Shown here: piece by piece, positions 7,761 through 15,804 of the stretch | Position numbering within the stretch: position 1 is the first letter of the stretch | How the letters are laid out: every line of letters starts with the position of its first letter | Source of the DNA: Streptomyces sp. Isolate_45 | Lineage (GTDB): Bacteria > Actinomycetota > Actinomycetes > Streptomycetales > Streptomycetaceae | NCBI RefSeq assembly: GCF_024721315.2 | Contig: NZ_JANFAK020000043.1 | Coordinates: forward strand, 1-58,274 | Length of the DNA: 58,274 nucleotides | Direction: 5' to 3' | The notes under the pieces: generated by a model | What the model saw: only the letters and a program-made list of their open reading frames with translations | What the model was told of the DNA's origin: nothing | Databases searched by the model: none | Translations under genes and position numbers: made by a program

Positions 7761-8608
7761 GCCTCACCTACGAGAACACCTCCCGGACCGTGAAGGCCGG
7801 CGGCCTCGCCCTCCACCACCACGTGGCGGGACCCGCCGACGCACCCGTCGTGATCATGCTGCACGGCGGCGGACCCGGCGCCTCCGGCTGGTCCAACTTC
7901 GGCGCCAACCTGCCCCACTTCGCCGCCCGGTTCCGCACCCTGCTCGTCGACCTGCCCTGCTACGGCCGCTCCGACAAGCCCGAACCCGACTGCGACTACT
8001 TCACCTTCAGCGCCCGCGCCGTCGTCGCCCTCATGGACGAACTCGGCATCGAGGAAGCCCACTTCATCGGAAACTCCCTCGGCGGCGGCACCGCCGTCCG
8101 GATCGCCCTCGACCACCCGGAGCGGGTCGCGAAACTGCTCCTGATGGGCCCCGGCGGCATCTCCTTGAACCTGTTCTCCGCCGACCCCACCGAAGGCATC
8201 AAGCGGCTCTTCGAGTTCAGCCTCGCCCCCGAACCCACCCGCGCCGCGATGCGCACCTTCCTCACCACCCTCGTCCACGACCCGGCCGTCGTCACCGCCG
8301 CCCTCGTCGAGGAGCGCTTCGCGCAGGCCACCGACCCCGAGGCACGGCTCGGCAACGCCCGCATGGCCGCCGCCTTCACGAAATGGCCCGAGGACACCCT
8401 CCTGTGGCGCGAGGCCCACCGCATCACCCGCCCGGTGCTCCTCACCTGGGGCCGGGAGGACCGGGTCAACCCCGTCGACGGCGCCTTCCTCGCACTCAAG
8501 ACCATCCCCGACGCCCGCCTGCACGTCTTCCCGCGCTGCGGGCACTGGGCCCAGACCGAGGCCGCCGCCGAGTTCAACCGCCTCGCCACCGACTTCTTCC
8601 TCCACTAG
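7757..8608 (+). CDS. hsaD: 4,9-DSHA hydrolase, meta-cleavage product hydrolase (HsaD)
   Basis: C-C bond hydrolase acting on the meta-cleavage product made by HsaC, releasing a hydroxyhexadienoate (to HsaE) and the CD-ring propanoate. The 283-aa alpha/beta hydrolase has an oxyanion region LHGGGPGASGWSN, nucleophile Ser107 in GNSLGG, Asp235 in WGREDRVNP and His263 in CGHWAQ. These are characteristic of BphD/HsaD enzymes. The GTG start overlaps the hsaA stop. Confidence 0.93.
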   Translation: MSLTYENTSRTVKAGGLALHHHVAGPADAPVVIMLHGGGPGASGWSNFGANLPHFAARFRTLLVDLPCYGRSDKPEPDCDYFTFSARAVVALMDELGIEEAHFIGNSLGGGTAVRIALDHPERVAKLLLMGPGGISLNLFSADPTEGIKRLFEFSLAPEPTRAAMRTFLTTLVHDPAVVTAALVEERFAQATDPEARLGNARMAAAFTKWPEDTLLWREAHRITRPVLLTWGREDRVNPVDGAFLALKTIPDARLHVFPRCGHWAQTEAAAEFNRLATDFFLH

Positions 8609-8624
8609 CCACCAGGGAGCCCCC

Positions 8625-9518
8625 ATGGACATCCGCGCACTCGGCTACCTCCGCATCGAGACCGCCGACCTCGCCGCCTGGCGCACCTTCGCCCTCGACG
8701 TCCTCGGCATGACGCAAGGGCAGGGCAGCACGGACACCCTGCTGTCCGTCCGCATCGACGACCGCGTCCACCGCTTCCAGTTCGTCGCCGGGACCACGGA
8801 CCGCCTCCTCGCGGCGGGCTTCGAGGTGGCGAACGCCCGCGCCCTGCGGGACGCGGCCGCCGAACTGGAGGCCGCCGGCCGCGCGGTCAAGCAGGCCGAC
8901 GACGCCACCCTCGCCGACCGCCGCGTCCAGGGCCTGATCCACTGCGAGGACCCCGGCGGCAACCCCCTGGAGATCTACTGGGGCCAGGCCCAGGACCACA
9001 GCCCGCTCGCCGCGCCCTACGGCAACCGCTTCGTCACGGGCGACCTCGGCCTCGGCCACGTCGTCCTGCCCGCCGTCGAGATCGAGGCGAGCCTCGACTT
9101 CTACGAGAACCTCCTCGGCTTCCAACTGCGCGACTCGATGAAGCTGCCCCCCGTCGCCGTCCCCACCGGAGCCCCCGGCAAGGACTTCCACCTGATGCAC
9201 TTCCTCAGCCCCAACCGCCGCCACCACAGCCTCGGCCTCTACCCCGGAGCCCTGCCGCCCGGCATCGTCCACTTCATGGTCGAACTGGAACGCCTCGACG
9301 ACGTCGGCTACTGCCTCGACCGGATGAACGCGGCGGGCATCCCCATCGCCTCCACCCTCGGCCGGCACTCCAACGACCACATGGTGTCGTTCTACGCGCA
9401 CGCCCCCGGCGGCTTCCAGGTCGAGTACGGCTGGGACGGCCTGATCGTCGACCCCGCGGCCTGGACCGCGAAGGAGATCACCGCCGACAGCTTCTGGGGC
9501 CACCAGTGGAACGGCTGA
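8625..9518 (+). CDS. hsaC: 3,4-DHSA extradiol dioxygenase (HsaC)
   Basis: Type I extradiol dioxygenase that cleaves the catecholic ring A of 3,4-DHSA with O2. The 297-aa protein comprises two vicinal-oxygen-chelate modules; the C-terminal one holds the Fe(II) ligands His145 (GLGHVVLPA), His216 (GIVHFMVE) and Glu267 (GGFQVEYG), at positions nearly identical to those of the M. tuberculosis enzyme. The start is 16 bp after hsaD with an AGGGAG Shine-Dalgarno sequence. The 3' end overlaps hsaB by 13 bp. Confidence 0.93.
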   Translation: MDIRALGYLRIETADLAAWRTFALDVLGMTQGQGSTDTLLSVRIDDRVHRFQFVAGTTDRLLAAGFEVANARALRDAAAELEAAGRAVKQADDATLADRRVQGLIHCEDPGGNPLEIYWGQAQDHSPLAAPYGNRFVTGDLGLGHVVLPAVEIEASLDFYENLLGFQLRDSMKLPPVAVPTGAPGKDFHLMHFLSPNRRHHSLGLYPGALPPGIVHFMVELERLDDVGYCLDRMNAAGIPIASTLGRHSNDHMVSFYAHAPGGFQVEYGWDGLIVDPAAWTAKEITADSFWGHQWNG

Positions 9519-10024
9519 CCCCGCCCGCCCCCGTCGATCCCGCCCCCGTCGATCCCGCCGCGTTCCGCGAGGTACTGGGCGCCTTCGCCTCCGGCATCAC
9601 CGTCCTCGCCGCCACCGACCCCGACGGCCGCCCCGTCGGGCTGGCCTGCCAGTCCTTCGCCTCCCTCTCCCTGGACCCGCCGCTGGTCCTGATCTGCGTG
9701 GGCAAGGGCTCCTCCAGCTGGCCCGCCGTACGGGCCGCCGGCCGGTTCGGAGTCAGCATCCTCGACGCACGGCAGCGGGCCGTCTGCGAGGCCCTCGGCC
9801 GCCGCGGCGGCGACAAGTTCGCCGGGGTGGAGTGGGAGACCTCCGCGCACGGAACCGTCCGCATCACCGGGGCCCTCGCCACCGTCGACTGCGCCCTGGA
9901 CACCGTCCACGAGGCGGGCGACCACTACCTGGTCACGGCCCGGGTCCTCGAACTCACCGCCCGCGACGGCGGATCGCCCCTGCTGTACTTCCGCAGCGAC
10001 TACGCCACCGGAGCCTTCGGATGA
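9506..10024 (+). CDS. hsaB: Flavin reductase component of 3-HSA hydroxylase (HsaB)
   Basis: NADH:flavin oxidoreductase supplying reduced flavin to HsaA. The 172-aa protein has the flavin reductase-like fold: FREVLGAFASGITVLAA, LACQSFASLSLDPPLVLICV and the closing YLVTARVLEL region. The N terminus is a short Pro-Val-Asp-rich stretch encoded by a perfect 15-bp tandem duplication (9526-9555), absent from the family core. The start overlaps hsaC by 13 bp and the stop overlaps kstD by 4 bp. Confidence 0.9.
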   Translation: MERLTPPAPVDPAPVDPAAFREVLGAFASGITVLAATDPDGRPVGLACQSFASLSLDPPLVLICVGKGSSSWPAVRAAGRFGVSILDARQRAVCEALGRRGGDKFAGVEWETSAHGTVRITGALATVDCALDTVHEAGDHYLVTARVLELTARDGGSPLLYFRSDYATGAFG

Positions 10025-11715
10025 CCGACCAGCACACGCACGGGCACACGTACGAGTACGACGTGGTGGTGGCCGGCTCCGGCGCGGCCGGCCTGGCCGC
10101 CGCGATCACCGCCCGACTGCGCGGACTGACCGTCCTGGTCGTGGAGAAGACCGAGGCGTACGGGGGCTCCACCGCCCTGTCCGGCGGCGCGATCTGGGTG
10201 CCCGGCAACTTCCACCTCGACCGGGCCGCCATCGCCGACACCCACGACAAGGCGCGCGCCTACCTCGACGCGACCGTCGGCGACCGGGTCCCCGACGCCC
10301 GAAAGGAGGCCTACCTCGCCCACGGGCCGCGCATGGTCCGGGAGTTCCACGACCGCACCGAGGTCCGCTTCATGTACACCCCCGGCTACCCGGACTACTT
10401 CCCCGAGGCACCGGGAGGCATGGCCCAGGGGCGGTCCGTCGAGCCGTGCATCGTGGACTTCCGGCGGCTGGGCGAGCTCGGCCGCACGATGCGCCGCGCG
10501 GGGCTGCCGACGTACGGGCTGACCATGACCTCGTACGACTTCCGCTTCCTGAACATGGTGGCCCGCACCTGGGCGGGCCGGCGGACCTCCGTGAAGGTGG
10601 GGATGCGGGCGGTGAAGGCGCTGGTCACCGGCCGCAAACTGCTCTCCCTCGGGGAGGCGCTGATCGCCCGGATGCGGCTCTCGCTGGACCGGCTCGGCGG
10701 CGACCTGTGGCTGTCGGCGCCGCTGACCGGCCTGGTCACGGACGACTCCGGCCGGGTGGAAGGCGTACGGGTCGTCCGCGCGGGCCGCGAGGTGACCGTA
10801 CGGGCCCGGGGCGGGGTCGTGCTCGCCGCCGGCGGCTTCTCCCACGACGCGGAACTGCGGGAGAAGCACCTGCCCGCGCCCACCTCCACCGACTGGACGC
10901 ACGCCTCCGAGGGGCAGACGGGCGACGCCCTGCGGCTCGGCGAGGAACTCGGCGCGGCCACCGACCTGCTGGACCGGGTGTGGGGGGCGCCGTCGGTGTG
11001 CCCGCCGGGGGAGAAGCCGTTCTTCCTGGTCGCCGACCGGGGCATCCCCGGCATGGTGATCGTCGACGGGTCGGGGGAGCGGTACGCCAACGAGGCGCTG
11101 CCCTACCACGCGTTCGTGGACCGGATGTACGCCGCCGACCGGCCCGGTGCGAGCACCGTACCGTCCTGGCTGGTCCTCGACGCCCGCTCGAAGGCCCGCT
11201 ACCTCTTCGCCGGGCTGTTCCCCGGACAGCCCTTCCCCGCCAGGTGGTTGGAGAGCGGCTTCGTGAAGAAGGCCGCGACGGTGGAGGAACTGGCGCGGCA
11301 GATCTCCGCGCCGGGCCTGCCCGCCGCCCTCCGTCGCTTCAACGGCTTCGCCGAGCGCGGTGTGGACGAGGACTTCGGGCGCGGCGCCGGCGTCTACGAC
11401 CGCTACTACGGCGACCCGACGCTGCCCAACCCGAACCTGGCGCCGATCGACAGGGGCCCCTTCTACGCGGTCCCCGTGCACCCGGGTGACATCGGCACCA
11501 AGGGCGGCCTGGTCACGGACGGCGACGGCCGGGTGCTGCGCGAGGACGCGTCCCCGATCGGTGGCCTCTACGCGGCCGGCAACTGCTCGGCGGCGGTCAT
11601 GGGCGAGACCTACCCGGGCCCCGGCGCGACGATCGGCCCCGCGATGGCCTTCGGTTGGGCGGCGGTCAACGCCATCGCGGAGGAAAGGGCGCACGGGAAG
11701 GCCGCCGGCTTCTGA
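10021..11715 (+). CDS. kstD: 3-oxosteroid 1-dehydrogenase (KstD)
   Basis: FAD enzyme introducing the delta-1 double bond in ring A of 3-ketosteroids; with KshA this leads to spontaneous ring B opening and 3-HSA. The 564-aa protein has the N-terminal FAD motif VVAGSGAAGLAAA (about residues 16-28), GGSTALSGGAIWVPGN, and the C-terminal AGNCSAAVMGETYPGPGAT segment typical of KstD. The ATG overlaps the hsaB stop (ATGA). It is the last gene of the operon. The 3' two-thirds uses more G-ending codons than the upstream hsa genes. Confidence 0.93.
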   Translation: MTDQHTHGHTYEYDVVVAGSGAAGLAAAITARLRGLTVLVVEKTEAYGGSTALSGGAIWVPGNFHLDRAAIADTHDKARAYLDATVGDRVPDARKEAYLAHGPRMVREFHDRTEVRFMYTPGYPDYFPEAPGGMAQGRSVEPCIVDFRRLGELGRTMRRAGLPTYGLTMTSYDFRFLNMVARTWAGRRTSVKVGMRAVKALVTGRKLLSLGEALIARMRLSLDRLGGDLWLSAPLTGLVTDDSGRVEGVRVVRAGREVTVRARGGVVLAAGGFSHDAELREKHLPAPTSTDWTHASEGQTGDALRLGEELGAATDLLDRVWGAPSVCPPGEKPFFLVADRGIPGMVIVDGSGERYANEALPYHAFVDRMYAADRPGASTVPSWLVLDARSKARYLFAGLFPGQPFPARWLESGFVKKAATVEELARQISAPGLPAALRRFNGFAERGVDEDFGRGAGVYDRYYGDPTLPNPNLAPIDRGPFYAVPVHPGDIGTKGGLVTDGDGRVLREDASPIGGLYAAGNCSAAVMGETYPGPGATIGPAMAFGWAAVNAIAEERAHGKAAGF

Positions 11716-11782
11716 CGGACGCCGGTGTTCCGCGATCGGGGCGCGGGCACAACGCCCGTATGGAGACAAAGGTGGCGGGGGA

Positions 11783-12109
11783 GTGAGCCGGGGCGGCATC
11801 TGGGCCTCGGTCAGTGGGGTGCTGTGCCTCGGCACCTGGGGAGGCCTGGTGTGGCTCGCGATGGACCCGGATCTGCAGGACGCCCAGGAGACGATGGGAA
11901 CGGGGTGGATGGTGGGGCTCGCCGTCCTGCCCGCGCTGTTCTCCTTCTTCCTGGGCGTCGCGGTGTTCCAGGACGGGGCCTGGTCCGGGAGCGGCGGCGG
12001 CGGCAGCGACGGCGTCGGACTCGGCAGCCCGGGTTGGGGCGGCGGGGACGGCGGCGGAGGTGGTGGCTCCTGCGGAGGTGGCGGCGGTTGCGGTGGTGGT
12101 GGCGTCTGA
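11783..12109 (+). CDS. Small membrane protein with Gly/Cys-rich tail
   Basis: A GTG start with a GGGGGAG Shine-Dalgarno sequence gives 108 aa. There are two predicted transmembrane helices (about residues 5-27 and 44-64), then a Gly/Ser tail ending in a run of glycines broken by two cysteines. I do not assign a function. Similar GGGGCGGGG tails occur on some actinobacterial membrane proteins (general knowledge). It lies 67 bp after kstD, so it may be read through from that operon, but nothing links it to steroid use. Confidence 0.65.
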   Translation: MSRGGIWASVSGVLCLGTWGGLVWLAMDPDLQDAQETMGTGWMVGLAVLPALFSFFLGVAVFQDGAWSGSGGGGSDGVGLGSPGWGGGDGGGGGGSCGGGGGCGGGGV

Positions 12110-12144
12110 CGGCCGCCACCCCGCCGCAACCGCGCGCCGCCGGA

Positions 12145-12852
12145 TCAGGACAGCTTGCCGTCGTAGTCCGGCAGCTTCACGGTGCGCTCCGCGTGGCCGC
12201 CGACCAGGTCGCTCTGCTTGTTGCCGATGTTCGCGATGATCGTGTAGCCGCGGGCCTCGATCTCGGCGCGCTTGGCCGTCTTGTAGGTGCTCACCTCTTT
12301 GAACAGGTCGGGCAGGTCCCGGACGTACAGGCCCGAGACGGGGTGGCCGACGGCCTTGAGGTTGTGCTCGGTCAGGGATTCGATGATCCCCGGACGGGCG
12401 GTGACGAAGAAGATCGCGACGCCGCGGTCGTTGGCGTACCGGGTCAGCTCGCGGACCTTGGTGATCGCGGGCGTCGGGAACGTCCAGAACCAGTGGAAGT
12501 CCGTCTCCAACGACGAGTTGTCGATGTCGAGGACGAGCGCCGGCTTCTCCCCGGCCGGGGACGCGGCGATGCGCTGCTCGATCGCGGGACGGGCGGCGTC
12601 GATGACGGCGGCCACGTCGCGCTGCCAGGTGGCGTAGTCGATGCCGAGGATCGCCGCGTTGCCCCCGGGCGCGGAGGCGGTGACGGCGCTCGCGGCGGCC
12701 GGCGCGGTCACGGCCCGTTCCGTCGGGGCGGCTCCGGCCGTGGTGGCGGGCAGCAGGGCCAGGACTGCTCCCGCGACGGCCACGCCGGCGGCGGCGGAGG
12801 CGCTGCGGCGGGGAAGGCCGGTACGGGCGGGGAGGGTGCGGCTGATGCGCAT
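12145..12852 (-). CDS. Secreted HAD-family acid phosphatase
   Basis: A 235-aa protein with an Arg-containing N-terminal signal peptide (hydrophobic stretch about residues 17-40 ending in TTAGAA) followed by a HAD phosphatase domain. The nucleophile motif is LVLDIDNSSLETD and the second motif VAIFFVTARPG. It belongs with class B-like or plant-type acid phosphatases that release phosphate outside the cell. The ATG at 12852 has a GAGGAG Shine-Dalgarno sequence. It is convergent with the Gly-rich membrane gene. A CTACCG-GT-CGGTAG inverted repeat lies about 70 bp upstream. Confidence 0.85.
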   Translation of the reverse strand: MRISRTLPARTGLPRRSASAAAGVAVAGAVLALLPATTAGAAPTERAVTAPAAASAVTASAPGGNAAILGIDYATWQRDVAAVIDAARPAIEQRIAASPAGEKPALVLDIDNSSLETDFHWFWTFPTPAITKVRELTRYANDRGVAIFFVTARPGIIESLTEHNLKAVGHPVSGLYVRDLPDLFKEVSTYKTAKRAEIEARGYTIIANIGNKQSDLVGGHAERTVKLPDYDGKLS

Positions 12853-12919
12853 GTGGGGGCGCTCCTCGGTCACGAATTGGCATGTACGCGACCAGGCTGG
12901 GGCAGTGCGGTTCCCCTGT

Positions 12920-12933
12920 CTACCGGTCGGTAG
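12920..12933. promoter_or_regulatory. Inverted repeat CTACCG-GT-CGGTAG
   Basis: A perfect 6-bp dyad with a 2-nt spacer, of the kind TetR-family repressors often use. It sits between the HAD phosphatase start and the stop of the minus-strand metallopeptidase gene. No TetR gene is present in the window, so any binder must be elsewhere. Confidence 0.4.
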
Positions 12934-12965
12934 GAAACTTTTCGCGGCCGCCCGATGAACCCCCG

Positions 12966-13916
12966 CTAGGTGTCGCACTCCAGCACCGTGCGGCACACCC
13001 CGCACCGCACCCGCTGCGACCCCCGCACCGCGACCCGCAGCCGCCCGGCGCACACCGGGCACGGGAAGCTCACCCGCTGACCGTCCGGGTGCGCCTCGAA
13101 GCGGTACGCGGCCCCACCGAACGTGCCGCCGCCCCTCGTGCCGCCGCCCCTCGGGTCGCTCCCCGTCGTGCCGTCCCCCGTCGGGCGGTTCCCGGCGCGG
13201 CGGGCCCGCGCGTAGCGCAGCCGCTCCGTCGCGCCCGCGGCGGCGAGGGGGGCCCGGCGCAGGTCCCGGGCGGCCAGGGCGCGGCCGCGCACGTAGGCCT
13301 CGTACGCCTGTGGGCCGGTGAACCAGGGGGAGGGGTCCTCGTCGAGGAGGAGGGCGCGCTTGGCCAGGACGTACCCGAACTCCTCCGGGGTGAGGTAGCC
13401 GAGCTTCTGGTACGTCAGCACGTCCTCGCGGTAGGCGTCGAGGAGCAGCCAGCCGACCCCGAGATAGGCGGCGGCGGTGTCGGTGAGGATCTCGTTCTCC
13501 GCGGTCGTCGGCAGGCGCAGGTCCAGGCGGTGCAGCAGCACGTGGGTGACCTCGTGGGCCAGTGCGGCGGCCAGATCCCGCCGGTGCGTGCGGAATCGAT
13601 CGTTCACCTCGATGAAGTACTCCGGGCCCACCGTCAACTCGACGGTCGCCGCGTCCCGCATCGGCCGGAACGCGACCACCACGCGCGCGTCCGGCAGGCC
13701 GAGCGCGCGCACCATCGCGGCGGCCACCCGATGGGCGCCGAGGTGCAGGTCATCGGCGGTGTCGAACGCCGCGTCGGCCGGCGCGAAGCTCGTCGAGTAG
13801 GCCCGGACGCCCTCGGGGGTCAGGCGCCGGAACAGGGCCGTGAGCGAGGCGCGAACGGTCTCCAGGTGCGGAAATCCGTGCTCGACCGGGCTGTCGCGCC
13901 TGCGGTTCTGCGTCAC
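12966..13916 (-). CDS. Putative gluzincin-type metallopeptidase with C-terminal zinc ribbon
   Basis: A 316-aa cytoplasmic-looking protein. HEVTH at 121-125 is followed by E142-xxx-D146 (NEILTD), the zinc-site pattern of gluzincin peptidases. Residues about 245-280 are Gly/Thr-rich linker, and the C terminus carries CPVC and CGVC pairs (about 285-311), a four-Cys zinc ribbon. No signal peptide is visible. The combination is unfamiliar to me and the substrate is unknown. The ATG at 13916 begins 131 bp from the divergent trypsin gene. Confidence 0.75.
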   Translation of the reverse strand: MTQNRRRDSPVEHGFPHLETVRASLTALFRRLTPEGVRAYSTSFAPADAAFDTADDLHLGAHRVAAAMVRALGLPDARVVVAFRPMRDAATVELTVGPEYFIEVNDRFRTHRRDLAAALAHEVTHVLLHRLDLRLPTTAENEILTDTAAAYLGVGWLLLDAYREDVLTYQKLGYLTPEEFGYVLAKRALLLDEDPSPWFTGPQAYEAYVRGRALAARDLRRAPLAAAGATERLRYARARRAGNRPTGDGTTGSDPRGGGTRGGGTFGGAAYRFEAHPDGQRVSFPCPVCAGRLRVAVRGSQRVRCGVCRTVLECDT

Positions 13917-14047
13917 ACCGCCTCCCCGACCGGAAGTTGTCCGAAAACGCGTTCTTGATTGCGTCGGACGTTCGGTTGTGTCATGGACTCGTCATTCACC
14001 CGATGACGCGCACAGCCCAACCCCCCACGAAAGGCAGTGTGTTGACC

Positions 14048-14821
14048 ATGGCCATCCTCGGCAGATTCCTCAAGCAGTCCCTCGCCGTCGGCGCCGTCGC
14101 CCTCGCCGCCGTCAGCCTCCAGACGACCGGAGCGGGCGCCGCCCAAGCCCCCGTCGTCGGCGGCACCCGCGCCGCACAGGGCGAGTTCCCCTTCATGGTC
14201 CGCCTCTCCATGGGCTGCGGCGGAGCCCTCTACACCCAGCAGATCGTCCTCACCGCCGCCCACTGCGTGAACGGCTCCGGCAACAACACCACGATCACCG
14301 CCACCGCCGGCGTCGTCGACCTCAACAGCACCGCCGCCATCAAGGTCAAGTCCACCAAGGTCCTCCAGGCCCCCGGCTACAACGGCAAGGGCAAGGACTG
14401 GGCCCTCATCAAGCTCGCCAAGCCCATCAACCTGCCCACCCTGAAGATCGCCGAGACCAAGGCCTACGACAACGGCACCTTCACCGTCGCCGGCTGGGGC
14501 GCCACCCGCGAAGGCGGCGGCCAGCAGCGCTACCTCATGAAGGCCACCGTCCCCTTCGTCTCCGACGCCTCCTGCCAGAGCTCCTACGGCAGCGACCTCG
14601 TCCCCTCCGAAGAGATCTGTGCCGGCCTCCCCCAGGGCGGGGTCGACACCTGCCAGGGCGACTCCGGCGGCCCCATGTTCCGCCGCGACAACGCCAACGC
14701 CTGGATCCAGGTCGGCATCGTCAGCTGGGGCCAGGGCTGCGCACGCCCCGACTACCCCGGCGTCTACACCGAGGTGTCCACCTTCGCGGGAGCGATCAAG
14801 AGCGCGGCCGCGACCCTCTAG
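14048..14821 (+). CDS. sprT: Secreted trypsin-like serine protease (SprT type)
   Basis: A 257-aa precursor of a chymotrypsin-fold (S1) protease: signal peptide about residues 1-31, then mature enzyme starting near VVGGTRAAQ. The catalytic triad is visible as His in LTAAHCV, Asp in KDWALIKL and Ser in QGDSGGP; the preceding GGVDTC indicates trypsin-like Arg/Lys specificity. From recall, much of the sequence closely resembles S. griseus trypsin. ATG 14048 was chosen; GTG 14039 or TTG 14042 are better spaced from the AAAGG at 14030 and may be the true start. Confidence 0.93.
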   Translation: MAILGRFLKQSLAVGAVALAAVSLQTTGAGAAQAPVVGGTRAAQGEFPFMVRLSMGCGGALYTQQIVLTAAHCVNGSGNNTTITATAGVVDLNSTAAIKVKSTKVLQAPGYNGKGKDWALIKLAKPINLPTLKIAETKAYDNGTFTVAGWGATREGGGQQRYLMKATVPFVSDASCQSSYGSDLVPSEEICAGLPQGGVDTCQGDSGGPMFRRDNANAWIQVGIVSWGQGCARPDYPGVYTEVSTFAGAIKSAAATL

Positions 14822-14865
14822 CCCACCGAGCGGCACCCCCGGCGCACCGAGCGCCACCCCCTCGT

Positions 14866-14896
14866 CCTTCCGGCCGGACGCGAACCGGCCGGAAGG
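14866..14896. terminator. sprT terminator
   Basis: A perfect 12-bp stem (arms 14866-14877 and 14885-14896, 7-nt loop) lies 45 bp after the trypsin stop, with no U-tract. The rest of 14822-15077 holds no recognisable gene. Confidence 0.7.
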
Positions 14897-15077
14897 GCGA
14901 AGCGCCCCACCCCGGACGTACGTACGCTCGAAGGACGTACCGCGAGGCCGGAACACCGCTGCCCCCACCCCGCGACACCCATCCGGCGGCCCCCCGTGCG
15001 GTTGCGGTCCGACGCCCGCACCGGTCCGATGGGAAGAGTCCATCGGCGGCAGCGGGCAACAGTGGGGCAGGCGGCGC

Positions 15078-15734
15078 ATGACGATCAGAGTGGTCATCGC
15101 GGACGACCAGGACATGGTCAGGACCGGATTCCGCATGATCCTGGAGAGCATGCCCGACATCGAGGTCGTCGCCGACGTCGTCGACGGCGAAGCGGCACTG
15201 GCCGCCGTCACCGAGCACCGGCCGGACGTCCTCCTCCTCGACATCCGCATGCCACGGCTCGACGGACTCGAAGTCACCCGCCGACTCTCCGGCCAGGACA
15301 AGCCGCGCATCGTCATCGTCACCACCTTCGACCTCGACGAGTACGTCCACGCCGCCCTCCACGGCGGCGCGTCCGGCTTCCTCCTCAAGGACGCGAGCCC
15401 GGCCATGCTGGTTGAAGCGGTACGGGCCGCAGCCGCCGGGGACGCGCTCGTCTCACCCGCCATCACCGTACGACTCCTGCGCGAAATGGCCCCGCGCACC
15501 ACCTCCGCCCAGGCCGCCCGCCGCCCCGCCGAGCCCCTCACCGAACGCGAACGGGACGTCGTGCGCTGCCTCGCGCGCGGGCTGACCAACGCCGAGATCG
15601 CCGGCGAACTGTACGTATCGCTGTCCACCGTCAAAACCCACCTGGCCAACGTCCAGGCCAAGCTCGACGCCCGCAACCGCGTCGAGATCGCCGCCTGGGC
15701 CTGGGAGAGCGGCCTGGCCGTCGGCGCGGCGTGA
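15078..15734 (+). CDS. LuxR/NarL-family response regulator
   Basis: A 218-aa two-component regulator. The receiver domain (about residues 1-118) has the acidic pair DD near residue 9 and phosphoacceptor Asp in VLLLDIRMP. The C-terminal NarL-type HTH (about 150-210) reads LTERERDVVRCLARGLTNAEIA...STVKTHLANVQAKL. The adjacent histidine kinase is its likely partner. The ATG at 15078 follows GGGGCAGGCGG. Targets are unknown; the upstream protease gene is a neighbour, not a demonstrated target. Confidence 0.9.
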   Translation: MTIRVVIADDQDMVRTGFRMILESMPDIEVVADVVDGEAALAAVTEHRPDVLLLDIRMPRLDGLEVTRRLSGQDKPRIVIVTTFDLDEYVHAALHGGASGFLLKDASPAMLVEAVRAAAAGDALVSPAITVRLLREMAPRTTSAQAARRPAEPLTERERDVVRCLARGLTNAEIAGELYVSLSTVKTHLANVQAKLDARNRVEIAAWAWESGLAVGAA

Positions 15735-15804
15735 CCCCGCCGCCCACCGCACCCGTCGCCGCCACCGCCGTCGCCGTCGCCCCCGCCTTCACCGAGGGAC
15801 GTCG

